Assembly: GCA_016787085.1 (NCBI GenBank)
Contig: JAEUVJ010000034.1
Coordinates: 120,884-184,883, forward strand
Length of the DNA: 64,000 nt
Direction of reading: 5' to 3'
Source of the DNA: Chitinophagaceae bacterium
GTDB taxonomy: Bacteria; Bacteroidota; Bacteroidia; Chitinophagales; Chitinophagaceae
Shown: positions 46,182 through 54,551 of the stretch, piece by piece
Layout of the letters: the number at the start of each line of letters is the position of its first letter
How positions within the stretch are numbered: position 1 is the stretch's first letter
Made by a program: the position numbers and the translations under genes
Notes under the pieces: model-generated
What the model was told of the DNA's origin: nothing
Seen by the model: only the letters and a program-made list of their open reading frames with translations
The model's database searches: none

Positions 46182-46757
46182 TTATTGCCTGTCCACTGTG
46201 TAATTCAGTTCCGTTACCCCGCAGGTAAATTGCCGGGTAGCAGGCAATAGTTTTAGTTTTATTTTGTCTTTGATGTCTGCAAACAAGGGGATGCCCCGGC
46301 CAAGAATGATGGGATTAACAAATAGCCAGTAGCCGTCAATTAAGTTCAGTTTCATCAATGAATGTGTGGCTGTCGGGCTACCAAAAAGCAAGATTTCTTT
46401 ATCTCCCTGTTGCTTTATTTCATTTATGTTGTCCAAAAGGTTATCGCTGATAATTGTTGTGTTGGTCAAACCTGTATCTTTCATTTTTTTTGATAAAACA
46501 ACTTTATGAACTTTACTATACCACTTTGAATGTTCAATGTCGTGCTTGCTCGCATTCGGCTTGTTTCCTGCGGTAGGCCAGTAACTTTCCATTAGCTGGT
46601 AAGTTACCCGTCCATATAATGCCGTGTCGCCCTGGCTTATGCGCTTACCCACATGATCAAAAATTTCTTCATCAACTTTAGCCCAGTTCAGTTCTCCGTT
46701 TGGCCCTGCTACAAAACCGTCAAGCGATAGGTGCATAAATGAAATTATTTTTCCCAT
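46182..46757 (-). CDS. Dihydrofolate-reductase-family protein (RibD C-terminal-like)
   Basis: 191 residues matching the RibD_C/DHFR-like family: MGKIISFMHLSLDGFVAGPNGELNWAKVDEEIFDHVGKRI, ALYGRVTYQLMESYWP, KVVLSKKMKDTG and GSPTATHSLMKLNLIDGYWLFVNPIILGRGIPLF. It would bind NADPH. Such proteins are usually not the essential folate enzyme but accessory reductases. A partial second copy lies at 47119. Confidence 0.88.
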   Translation of the reverse strand: MGKIISFMHLSLDGFVAGPNGELNWAKVDEEIFDHVGKRISQGDTALYGRVTYQLMESYWPTAGNKPNASKHDIEHSKWYSKVHKVVLSKKMKDTGLTNTTIISDNLLDNINEIKQQGDKEILLFGSPTATHSLMKLNLIDGYWLFVNPIILGRGIPLFADIKDKIKLKLLPATRQFTCGVTELNYTVDRQ

Positions 46758-47328
46758 ACGGTTCTATTTTTTGCACAGAAAGGTAATTCATTTTCTTTTG
46801 CTCATCCGCCTGAGGCGGACAAAGATTATTAAGACACAAGGAAAACTCAGTGTCCGTTGTGCTGATGCCGTGATGCGTGTCTCACGCATCACTTACTTTG
46901 ATAATTCCGGGATGCAAAGAACTACGCCATACTGAAATAAGACTGATAATGTCCCCCGCCAGCGGAGCCTGTCCCGGTTTATCGGGAGGCTGTATGGTCG
47001 AGCCTCATGCTTTATCAAATGGGGGTGGAATAGATGCGACGCTTAAAATCCACCCCAATTTGTAGTTACACTTATATCGTAATACTTCCCCCGCAAACGG
47101 GGGACAATGAGCACTCCGCTTATCCGCTTACCGGCATGATCAAAAATTTCTTCATCCACTTTGATCCAGTCTTTTGCAATGACCGCTAATATTTTGCATT
47201 ACGCAAGTTGTTGTGCTGAAAGTTAGTTCACTTTCTGGTTTTTGCCGCGAGGAAAAAATTTTTCGTGATACACGAACCGGAGTTTTCTTTTTTAACGGGC
47301 ACGAAACAAAGCGGAGGAGAAAAAATGC
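46758..47328. other. Gene-poor repeat region of 571 bases
   Basis: It contains an AAAGGTAATTCATTTTC motif (46782), a GTGATGCGTG/CACGCATCAC hairpin (46870-46892), a TCCCGGTTTATCGGGA palindrome (about 46970), a partial duplicate of the flank of the reductase gene (47065-47118), the reductase relic (47119-47170) and another AAAGTTAGTTCACTTTC motif (47218). No intact gene. Confidence 0.6.
47119..47170 (-). pseudogene. Remnant of a second dihydrofolate-reductase-family gene
   Basis: On the minus strand it reads DWIKVDEEIFDHAGKRI, close to NWAKVDEEIFDHVGKRI of the intact gene at 46182. By eye about 45 of 52 bases match 46636-46687. The same short 3' and 5' flanking motifs surround both, so a whole second copy once existed and most of it is deleted. 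Confidence 0.7.
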
Positions 47329-48315
47329 TCATTTAATTTTCTTTTCAAGATACCTTGCTATATAGGGAATAGAACTTTCGGGGAATGGCGATACGCAGCT
47401 TACATTGATCTCACAAAGTGAATATTTCTCTTTTGTATTTGCATTATTGACATCATTAATAAAAAAATCAGCATCCCAAATGACCGGGAGCAGTTCATCT
47501 GTTACCTGCGTGCTGGCCTGAATACTATTTATCCAGGAATCTTCCATTTTCTGTCTTAAATCCTGGAATAAACCACAATCTTCACTAAAATAAAATCGTT
47601 GACCGGGTCTTTTCCCAGGATAAAGTGCATTTATTTCCTGGTAGCCAAAACCTGTCACTTTATTGGCACACAAATAACACCTGACCATTCCATTAATGAT
47701 ATTTGAATTCCATGGCTGATCAATAAGCATTCCGTTTGAAGAAAAATACGGTGAAAACATTTTAATAAGATCACTGTCGGACGTAAATGTTTCTACCCTG
47801 CCGCCTTTAGCATGAGTGACTATAATTTCGTTATTCTTTTCGACTTTAAATACGCCGTCTCCTCCATTCCCCCTGTATTGTTTAAGTATTCTTGGCGCCT
47901 TGATCTTTTTTACAAACCGCTCAATAAAATCTTCCACTGAATGATACAGGTGGATATCTCCTCCGAGTTCTGTATCCCGGATCGAGTACAAAACTTCTTT
48001 GGTTCCCATTTTTAAAATAGTATCAGGATGGGCTGAAACAAAACAACCTTTTTCGGAAAGCTTTCTTAATAAATTATCCAATATTGTTCTGTCGTTTTCC
48101 TGTTCTATAGGGTTAACCCAGACAAGTATCGCCTTATATTTTAAAAGTACCTTTTTGTAGTTACCTGCGACAGAATCATTATAGACAACGGAATCAACAA
48201 GAAACCCTTTTTGAGCAAGATGGGCAGCGAGGTTTTTATATTTTTCCTCGGTCAATGCATTCCTTGTTGAACCCGGTTCGCCATAAATCATTATTGCGAT
48301 TGACTTGCTTTTCAT
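47329..48315 (-). CDS. Cj0069-family ATP-grasp-like protein
   Basis: 328 residues. Features match the Cj0069 family: ILVWVNPIEQENDRTILDNLLRKLSEKGCFVSAHPDTILKMGTKEVLYSI, RILKQYRGNGGDGVFKV (an ATP-grasp-type glycine loop), LIDQPW and a terminal CEINVSCVSPFPESSIPYIA. It should bind ATP and may ligate a carboxylate to an amine or thiol; the substrate is unknown. The gene is AT-rich and sits alone between repeat regions. Confidence 0.72.
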   Translation of the reverse strand: MKSKSIAIMIYGEPGSTRNALTEEKYKNLAAHLAQKGFLVDSVVYNDSVAGNYKKVLLKYKAILVWVNPIEQENDRTILDNLLRKLSEKGCFVSAHPDTILKMGTKEVLYSIRDTELGGDIHLYHSVEDFIERFVKKIKAPRILKQYRGNGGDGVFKVEKNNEIIVTHAKGGRVETFTSDSDLIKMFSPYFSSNGMLIDQPWNSNIINGMVRCYLCANKVTGFGYQEINALYPGKRPGQRFYFSEDCGLFQDLRQKMEDSWINSIQASTQVTDELLPVIWDADFFINDVNNANTKEKYSLCEINVSCVSPFPESSIPYIARYLEKKIK

Positions 48316-48694
48316 ATACAGTACAATTTACTGCGATTTGACAAGAATATCAGAACTTATTGGTTCCGATGTGCGGGGTATTGCGATAACAAAGCGGGCA
48401 GCGGGGCGTCTCATTTTGTTGGGGACATTAACCAAGGCGGAGGTTTTTGTAAAGGACGTTAATTCATTTCTAAACCTACGAAATGGTTGATCGCCATTTT
48501 TTGTGGAAGTGCGGGAATAAGGACTCCATAAAGTTGTAAAGAAAAGACTATATTTAGGTAGCCTGCTGAATTTATCCACTTTGCTGATCTGGTATTAATT
48601 GAAAGCTTTTCCTTTTTGATCCTTTTGTTTGTATTTATTTTTTAACCAGTCCGCGGGCCTGCATTATTCAGGAACGGATAAAAAAAATTACATT
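48316..48694. other. Gap of 379 bases with dispersed repeat fragments
   Basis: It contains GTTAATTCATTTC (about 48458) and CGAAATGGTTGATCGCCATT (about 48479), both also found elsewhere in the window (AAATGGTTGATCGTCG at 42068). A minus-strand 83-codon frame spans these repeats and looks spurious. I see no gene. Confidence 0.5.
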
Positions 48695-48976
48695 ATGTTA
48701 GTCATCGCACAACACACGAACATTACCGATCCCGGAGCTTTCTGGGCAAAAGCACAAACTGTTATTTCCTCCGCACCTGCCGGAGCCAGTGTGCTGTCGG
48801 TATTTCCATCTCAGGATGGTAAAACAGGTACCTGTCTTTGGGAAGGAAATGTTGATGAAATTCAAAAATTTCTTGACAAAGAATCAGAAGGAATGGCTAC
48901 AAATTATTGTTATGAAGTAAATGAAGGGGCCTCAATGGGTTTACCTGACAGAAAAAAAGAAGCGGCGCTTAACTGA
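48695..48976 (+). CDS. Small conserved protein, possible dimeric alpha/beta-barrel type
   Basis: 93 residues from the ATG at 48695 (MLVIAQHTNITDPGAFWAK); a longer frame adds an unrelated 22-residue tail. The pattern LVIAQHTNITDP-FW, SVFPSQDGKTGTCLWEG, and DEIQKFLDKESEG-NYCYEVNE is that of small DABB-like or DUF4242-like proteins, with short strands and one helix repeated. Function unknown. It has its own terminator. Confidence 0.7.
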   Translation: MLVIAQHTNITDPGAFWAKAQTVISSAPAGASVLSVFPSQDGKTGTCLWEGNVDEIQKFLDKESEGMATNYCYEVNEGASMGLPDRKKEAALN

Positions 48977-48999
48977 TCCTGCTTCATTTTTTTAAATTT

Positions 49000-49025
49000 A
49001 AGAGCTGTATTGACAGCTCTTTTTT
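49000..49025 (+). terminator. Rho-independent terminator after the small protein gene
   Basis: AAGAGCTGT and ACAGCTCTT form a nine-base stem with loop ATTG, and a T run follows. Confidence 0.85.
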
Positions 49026-49050
49026 AATATCCTTATCCCGGGTCTGCCTT

Positions 49051-49105
49051 CTTCATTCAATTATGTTGTACTGGCTGTGGGGCAAGACCCCGGGTGGACC
49101 GAAAG
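49051..49105. repeat. Second copy of the ATTCAATTATGTT repeat
   Basis: CTTCATTCAATTATGTTGTA, then GGGGCAAGACCCCGGGTGGA, in the same order as at 41913-41966 but with a better GGGGC/GACCCC hairpin. The rest of the 358-base gap (48977-49334) shows only the terminator at 49000. Confidence 0.6.
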
Positions 49106-49334
49106 AACACTACAGACTACGAGGGGCCAACGAAGGGCGGGTAATAATTAAATACAAAATTTCCCGGTGTTGAATTATAGAAGTCTGCAAAAGGATAGGG
49201 GATTATATTGCAGGAGACCGAAGGCCATAAACCTTTGATCTCACTTAAACTATAAGTTGGCATACCTGGTATTCAGGAACTATGATCATTACAAAAGGAC
49301 GTCAACAGAATTGAAAATAAAAATCAACTTTGCT

Positions 49335-50288
49335 ATGCCTTGTACTTTTAAAAATTTATCCAAAAAGATCTTTTTGATTGGTTCAATGGTCTTTGCTGAA
49401 TTCACATTCGCACAGGACGGAACTATATATCCACTCGCTACTCCTGCTGAGCCAAATGCGATCCCACTCAATACAGGTGGTGTTAAAGATCAACCAGCTT
49501 CTGAAACATGGTTCAGGCAATGGGGTGATCCGATGGCCCGCAATATCACTGCTGCCACGCTGACTCCTTTTTTCCCGAAACCGGGAACGGCGAACGGCGC
49601 AGTCGTGATCGTTGCACCCGGTGGAGGTTTTCGATGGCTCTCTATGGGAAATGAAGGATGGGAAGTTGCTGAGGCACTCGCTGCAAAAGGAGTTACTGCT
49701 TTTGTACTTAAATACCGGCTACATCCCACTATTGAGCCGCTCGATAGTTTTGCAGCCTGGATGAATCGTCCACGTTTTACTCCTCCCGCCGATACTTCAA
49801 AAGGTACAACAACAGCAACACCACCACGTCCACCGCAGCTTGATCTGAGTAACCAGTTACAGGATGCTGAGGCCGCATACAACATGATCGTGAAAAATGC
49901 TGCGAAGTGGGGCATCGACACCAGCAGAATAGGTATGATCGGTTTTTCAGCAGGTGCGGGTCTCACTATGCATTGCACACTAAACTCTACAATCATGAAA
50001 TTAGCTTTCATTGGACCTATCTATGGTGGTATGGGCCCCGTAACAGTGCCAAAAAATGCTCCGCCTATGTTCAATGTTATTGCAACTGATGATTTTCTTT
50101 TCAGGGGCCAGTTTGGTGTTGTTGATTCCTGGTTTAAAGCAGGCATCCCGGTTGAATTTCATCTTTATCAAAATGGCGGACATGGTTTCGGCCTGGGTAA
50201 TCCTAATCGAACCAGTAATCGTTGGTTCGATGCATTCATGCACTGGTTGGATGTTAATGGCTTTCTTGCGAAGTCCAAATTGAAATAA
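49335..50288 (+). CDS. Exported alpha/beta-hydrolase (esterase, BD-FAE type)
   Basis: About 317 residues from the ATG at 49335 with a signal peptide (KKIFLIGSMVFAEFTFAQ). The nucleophile is in GMIGFSAGAGLTM; an oxyanion region is AVVIVAPGGGFRWLSMGNEGWEVAEALAAKGV; candidate Asp and His are in VIATDDFLF and NGGHGFGLG. It is close to acetyl-xylan or feruloyl esterase-like exported hydrolases. Substrate not proven. Single gene. Confidence 0.88.
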   Translation: MPCTFKNLSKKIFLIGSMVFAEFTFAQDGTIYPLATPAEPNAIPLNTGGVKDQPASETWFRQWGDPMARNITAATLTPFFPKPGTANGAVVIVAPGGGFRWLSMGNEGWEVAEALAAKGVTAFVLKYRLHPTIEPLDSFAAWMNRPRFTPPADTSKGTTTATPPRPPQLDLSNQLQDAEAAYNMIVKNAAKWGIDTSRIGMIGFSAGAGLTMHCTLNSTIMKLAFIGPIYGGMGPVTVPKNAPPMFNVIATDDFLFRGQFGVVDSWFKAGIPVEFHLYQNGGHGFGLGNPNRTSNRWFDAFMHWLDVNGFLAKSKLK

Positions 50289-50427
50289 TTTTATCTCCAA
50301 TCGAGTCTCGCATCAAATTCCATCTTTGCATATCGCAGGCAATTTGAAAACTCCTTTACTTATTTTCTAATTATCACGGAAAGGAACAAAGACTATTGAG
50401 ACGCCAGGAAAAGATTTGATACTTTAT

Positions 50428-50730
50428 TTAAGAATGTTGAGAGTCGTGACAAGACTTACAAGCTGAGACGAGCCATTCGATTGGCTCTTTTCCGATGTTA
50501 TATTTTGCATATCTCTTGTGATGAACCTGAGTAGCACGACCACCACAGTAAACGCAACGCCAGTTATCCCGTTTGAGTACAACATAACGCTTCCGCTTCC
50601 ATGCATCCGACTTAAGATAATCGTTTCTGTAATAGTCACGACGGCGTTTACGGTTAACCTCAAACCCCCAACGCTTAAATACCAGCACTCCTATTGCGAC
50701 AATTAGTAAGAGTAAGACCTGGTAGTTCAT
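50428..50730 (-). CDS. HNH endonuclease with N-terminal membrane segment
   Basis: 100 residues. Residues 4-19 are hydrophobic (QVLLLLIVAIGVLVFK), a likely membrane anchor. The HNH part (about 50-100) has RDNWRCVYCGGRATQVHHKRYAKYN ... LVSACKSCHDSQHS, with two CxxC pairs and the catalytic HH. An AAAGTTAATTCATTTTC motif lies 27 bases upstream. It is next to the restriction-modification cassette, but on the other side of a 189-base gap. A defence role is plausible but unproven. Confidence 0.82.
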   Translation of the reverse strand: MNYQVLLLLIVAIGVLVFKRWGFEVNRKRRRDYYRNDYLKSDAWKRKRYVVLKRDNWRCVYCGGRATQVHHKRYAKYNIGKEPIEWLVSACKSCHDSQHS

Positions 50731-50919
50731 GATTCTGTTTTAAGCAAGTTCTTGTACAGAAAGTTAATTCATTTTCAGTTTTTGCTGCGAAGAACCAGGG
50801 AAGAAAGATTTTAATTCGTGTGGTCGGTGAGGACAAAGGCACTGACCACGGCGTGCTTCTTTTAAGGGAACACCTGCAAGGGCGGACACGAACTAAGGCT
50901 TAGGATGAAGAATGACTAA

Positions 50920-52149
50920 TTAGCGAGATTGCTTAACTAAATCAGAATTGAACAAACTGCCTTGTTCGTTAAGTTGAGTAAACGTATCGTCTGTCCATAT
51001 TCCTCTTTTCTTTCTTTCTTTTTTTACTTTTTCAGTAAAAAGGTTATTATAAGCCTGTCTTAATTGATTAAGGTAGTCACGTTCCTCAGCTAATCTAGAA
51101 AATCTTTCGACAATTGTATCAACAGGGCCTAACTCCGTTCCGATCCAATTTCTTTCCTTTATTTCAGCAACTGCATAGGTAGTTCCTGATCCTCCAAACG
51201 GATCAAAAACTATATCTCCCGGGTTTGAGCTAGCTTCGATTATTCGATCCAAAAGCTTAATTGAAAGTTCATTTGCTTCTTCCCTTGCTTTATATTTCTT
51301 ATGTCTTACTGGTGGAATGTCCAACCAAACATCTGAGAGATTAATTCCCTTAGGATTCATTTTGTCTTTATATCCGCCATAATCTTTAATCTCCTTGTAA
51401 CAATTATTGCAGATTTCCATTGGCATCCTATCTGGATGAAATGTATTAGCTTTTATTCCTTTTGTATACATTAATAGTGAATAATGCGATGGATATAGTC
51501 GTCCGGCTATTGGAAGAGTATATTTTATATCTGTTGCAATCCAATGTTTGAATGAAAGCCTTTTATTTAAATAGTCGGCTAGGTAACTATTCCATTTCGG
51601 CAAATTCCACAAATAAAATGTTCCTCCTGTTTTAAGTATCCTAATGCACTCATCAATCCATTTTTCACACCACTCCAAATAATCTCTATCAGACAAGTTA
51701 TCATTAATAGCGGATAAATAAAACTTATTAAGATTAAAAGGTGGGTCAGCAAAGATTAAATCAACACTTTCAGATTCTAACTCTTGCATAAGTTTTATGC
51801 AGTCTTGATTGTAAAGTTTTCCATATTGAGTTTGAAAAATTGGAAGCTTTTTTTGCTCTATTGATTTTTTTCTATAGGGTCTTGATAGAATAGGAGTAAT
51901 TTGATCAATATTGTCTCTTAAAATATTTAATAATTCTTTGTCATAAATTTCCATTCCCAGCATCAATTTGTATCTTTTAACTGAAAGCTTTGCTTCAATT
52001 TTATCTAACTCAGAAATATCAGGAAGAATATTATAATCGTTGTAATATTTTAATTTCTGAACAGGTATATCAAGTTTAATTGATAAGTCCTGAATAGACT
52101 TCTTATCCGGGTTCTCAATACCTAAAACTCTTAGAAAGTTATTTTTCAC
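50920..52149 (-). CDS. Type II DNA methyltransferase (beta-class N6A or N4C)
   Basis: 409 residues. Residues 1-120 are a helical N-terminal region. The catalytic motif IV is VDLIFADPPFNLNKFY and motif I is GDIVFDPFGGSGTTYAVAEIKER near residue 320. Motif IV before motif I marks the beta class, with the target-recognition region between. DPPF is commoner in N6-adenine enzymes. It is divergent from the controller gene, and the coding sequence is AT-rich, unlike the flanking chromosome, as for a transferred cassette. Confidence 0.9.
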   Translation of the reverse strand: MKNNFLRVLGIENPDKKSIQDLSIKLDIPVQKLKYYNDYNILPDISELDKIEAKLSVKRYKLMLGMEIYDKELLNILRDNIDQITPILSRPYRKKSIEQKKLPIFQTQYGKLYNQDCIKLMQELESESVDLIFADPPFNLNKFYLSAINDNLSDRDYLEWCEKWIDECIRILKTGGTFYLWNLPKWNSYLADYLNKRLSFKHWIATDIKYTLPIAGRLYPSHYSLLMYTKGIKANTFHPDRMPMEICNNCYKEIKDYGGYKDKMNPKGINLSDVWLDIPPVRHKKYKAREEANELSIKLLDRIIEASSNPGDIVFDPFGGSGTTYAVAEIKERNWIGTELGPVDTIVERFSRLAEERDYLNQLRQAYNNLFTEKVKKERKKRGIWTDDTFTQLNEQGSLFNSDLVKQSR

Positions 52150-52186
52150 TTCAAATGCTTTTCAAATTCAAATATAAGGAAAAAAT

Positions 52187-52202
52187 GCAGACTATAGTCT
52201 GC
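52187..52202. promoter_or_regulatory. C-box operator of the restriction-modification cassette
   Basis: GCAGACTATAGTCTGC is a perfect 16-base palindrome containing GACT-N2-AGTC, close to the GACT-N3-AGTC core bound by C proteins. It lies in the 101-base gap between the divergent methyltransferase and controller genes, so it can control both. A weaker AGCTTAAACTAGGCT at about 52233 could be a second site. Confidence 0.75.
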
Positions 52203-52250
52203 GAAGCTTTTCTTCCATTACTTCTACCTTCCACAGCTTAAACTAGGCTT

Positions 52251-52478
52251 ATGGAGGTCGATAGGATTTTCGGCATTGTACTTAAAGAATTAAGGAATCA
52301 AAAGAAAATATCACAAAATGATCTGGCTGATTTAGCCGAGTTGGATAGGACATATATTTCTCTTTTAGAAAGGGGGTTAAGGCAGCCAACAATTGAGACA
52401 GTATTTAAAATCTCTGAAGCACTGAAAATTAAAGCATCTGTTCTTATTCAAAAAGTAGAAAGTTATAATGAAAATTGA
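52251..52478 (+). CDS. Controller (C) protein, XRE-type HTH
   Basis: 75 residues, the normal size of restriction-modification controllers. The HTH_3 fold is clear: IVLKELRNQKKISQNDLADLAELDRTYISLLERGLRQPTIETVFKISEAL. C proteins bind C-boxes such as the palindrome 50 bases upstream, delaying restriction enzyme expression until methylation is complete. It overlaps the restriction gene by 11 bases. Confidence 0.93.
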   Translation: MEVDRIFGIVLKELRNQKKISQNDLADLAELDRTYISLLERGLRQPTIETVFKISEALKIKASVLIQKVESYNEN

Positions 52479-53082
52479 TAGAGAAAAAAGTTTTCTGGCT
52501 ATTAAAAATAGCTCTGAAGAAAAGTATTATTCTTTAGCGATTAAAGACATTAAGGATGCTATTGCTAAAGTAACCTGGCCGCTGAAAAGTAAAAAGTTTA
52601 CGATAAATCCCACTAGAATGGGCAACGGTGTAAAACCGATAAAAAATGAATTCGTAACTTTTTTAAAATCGAAAGGATGGAAAACTGAAATCAGTATTAA
52701 ACTTATTGATCAACTAAATGCTGGGCCTATTGATGCTTTACTCGAAACTAAAGCTGGTTCAATTGCAGTTGAATGGGAAACAGGTAATATTTCTTCATCG
52801 CATCGGGCATTGAATAAAATGGCTCTTGCAATACTTCAGGAAAATATTATTGGTGGATTCCTTATCATACCAATACGAAACCTCGCCAAATATCTTACTG
52901 ATCGAATAGGTAACTACGAAGAGATTGAACCATATTTCCAACTATGGCAAAATGTCTCAATTAAAAAAGGTGTTTTAGGAATAATTGGAGTTGACTATGA
53001 TGATATTTCTACAAAAGTTTCATTAATTCCCAAAGGCAGCGATGGCAATTCCAAAAATAAAAAGAGGGAAAAACGCAAATAG
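52468..53082 (+). CDS. Type II restriction endonuclease, BamHI/BglII-like
   Basis: 204 residues. The motif PIDALLETKAGSIAVEWETGNISSSHRALNKMALAIL carries an aspartate and a later E-W-E, like the D...ExE site of BamHI-type PD-(D/E)xK enzymes; the following GGFLIIPIRNLAKYLTDRIGNYEEIEPYF pattern matches the BamHI/BglII/BstYI family. Such enzymes cut GATC-centred sites; the actual site here is not readable. It is translated from the overlapping controller gene. Confidence 0.82.
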   Translation: MKIDREKSFLAIKNSSEEKYYSLAIKDIKDAIAKVTWPLKSKKFTINPTRMGNGVKPIKNEFVTFLKSKGWKTEISIKLIDQLNAGPIDALLETKAGSIAVEWETGNISSSHRALNKMALAILQENIIGGFLIIPIRNLAKYLTDRIGNYEEIEPYFQLWQNVSIKKGVLGIIGVDYDDISTKVSLIPKGSDGNSKNKKREKRK

Positions 53083-53169
53083 CTTTTTTGATTTTCGTTT
53101 AAGCTGAATAGAATTCACAACCGTACAAGAGTGCGACGCAACAGACGATGATAGTAGCAATGCAGCTGG

Positions 53170-53232
53170 CTACATAATCCCCTTCGGCAATGCTTCGGCA
53201 AGCTCAGCATGACATTGCTCAGGGCGACAGTG
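53170..53232. repeat. CTTCGGCAAGCTCAG-type dispersed repeat
   Basis: CCCCTTCGGCAATG, CTTCGGCAAGCTCAGCATGA and CATTGCTCAGGGCGACA lie between the restriction gene and preA. The core is a common Bacteroidota intergenic repeat and marks the edge of the AT-rich cassette. Confidence 0.5.
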
Positions 53233-53234
53233 CA

Positions 53235-54503
53235 TCAGTGGTCATTTAGAGGAAGACCTCTCTTTTGGAATTCTATCCAATTCAGATATTCCGGCGCCAC
53301 ACGGTGTTCTTCCATCGTAATACAATTATCAACGGGGCAAACGAGTTTGCAGAGATTGCAGCCGACACATTCCTGTTCTTTTACCGTGTAGGTGTTGTAA
53401 GGTTTGCCATAGTCCAGGTTGATGGACTGGTGTGATGCATCTTCACAAGTGATATAGCACAGCCCGCAATGGATACATTTATCCTGGTTGATCTTTGCGA
53501 TATGATGATAATTGATATCGAGATCTTCCCAATGCGTAATGGTGAGCACCGACTTACCGATAAGATCATCCAGCGTTTTAAAACCTTTTTCATCCATCCA
53601 GTTGCTGAGGCCCTCACAGAGATCATCAATAATGCGGAAGCCATATTTCATAACAGCGGTACACACCTGCACATTGCTGGCGCCAAGCAACATAAACTCC
53701 ACCGCATCTTTCCATGTGCTGACGCCGCCGATACCGGAGATGGGAACTTTGCTGGTCACCTCATCCTGCGCAATGGTGGTGAGAAACTTGAGTGCAATGG
53801 GTTTTACTGCCGGTCCGCAATAACCACCAAACACAGACTTGCCGGCCACATAAGGATTGGGCACCAGTGTATCGAGGTCAACACCCGTGACCGACTGAAT
53901 CGTATTGATCAGCGATAATCCATTGGTGCCGGCCTTTACCACCGAACGGCCCGTTGGTACCACAGAATGTACATTGGGAGTAAGCTTGGTGATGACGGGT
54001 ATCGTTGCAGCTTCCATCACCCATTCCACCACCATACAGGCGATCTCGGGGTCCTGTCCCACGGCGGCGCCCATGCCACGTTCCGTCATTCCATGCGGGC
54101 AGCCGAAATTCAGTTCCAGCCCGTGCGCCCCGGTGTCTTCCACTTTTTTGATCAGCTCATGCCAGCTTTTTTTGTCATTATCGGCCATCAGGGAGACGAT
54201 CATCGCCCTGTCGGGAAAGAGCCGGATACACTCTTTGATCTCTTTTAAATTGATGTCGAGCGGCCGGTCGGAGATCAGTTCGATATTATTCAATCCCATC
54301 ACCCGCTGCCCGCCATAGTCCACTGCGGAGTACCTCGATGAGACATTCTTTACCTGTGAGCCCAGCGTTTTCCAGACCACACCGCCCCAGCCGGCCTCGA
54401 AGGCACGCAGCACATTGTATTTTTTATCAGTGGGGGGGGCACTCGCCAGCCAGTAGGGGTTGGGGGATTTTATGCCGAGGAAGTTTGATGATATGTTGGC
54501 CAT
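53235..54503 (-). CDS. preA: NAD-dependent dihydropyrimidine dehydrogenase, subunit PreA
   Basis: 422 residues. The FMN-binding TIM barrel starts FLGIKSPNPYWLASAPPTDKKYNVLRAFEAGWGGVVWKTLG. The catalytic region is around GLELNFGCPHGMTERGMG. Two 4Fe-4S clusters at the C-terminus are CIHCGLCYITCEDASHQ and CVGCNLCKLVCPVDNC. With PreT it reduces uracil or thymine to dihydropyrimidines using NADH. It is the last gene of the pyrimidine operon, separated from preT by a nested cassette. Confidence 0.95.
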   Translation of the reverse strand: MANISSNFLGIKSPNPYWLASAPPTDKKYNVLRAFEAGWGGVVWKTLGSQVKNVSSRYSAVDYGGQRVMGLNNIELISDRPLDINLKEIKECIRLFPDRAMIVSLMADNDKKSWHELIKKVEDTGAHGLELNFGCPHGMTERGMGAAVGQDPEIACMVVEWVMEAATIPVITKLTPNVHSVVPTGRSVVKAGTNGLSLINTIQSVTGVDLDTLVPNPYVAGKSVFGGYCGPAVKPIALKFLTTIAQDEVTSKVPISGIGGVSTWKDAVEFMLLGASNVQVCTAVMKYGFRIIDDLCEGLSNWMDEKGFKTLDDLIGKSVLTITHWEDLDINYHHIAKINQDKCIHCGLCYITCEDASHQSINLDYGKPYNTYTVKEQECVGCNLCKLVCPVDNCITMEEHRVAPEYLNWIEFQKRGLPLNDH

Positions 54504-54516
54504 AGGCTAAGAGTAG

Positions 54517-54551
54517 TTATTTTAAATGTTGAATTTTAAATTTTGAATTAA
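54517..54551. repeat. Left inverted-repeat arm of the four-helix-bundle cassette
   Basis: It is made of GAATTTTAAATTTTGAATT words; ATTTTAAATTTTGAAT recurs inverted in the right arm at 54896-54938. It includes the stop codon of the nested gene. Confidence 0.65.

Noticed and set aside
48328..48579. 83-codon minus-strand frame
   Set aside because: It runs through dispersed repeat motifs found in non-coding gaps elsewhere in the window, so it is more likely the translation of a repeat than a gene.
50428..50730. HNH gene as part of the restriction-modification operon
   Set aside because: It is separated by 189 bases, carries its own upstream motif, has a membrane segment and does not share the AT-rich composition as strongly.
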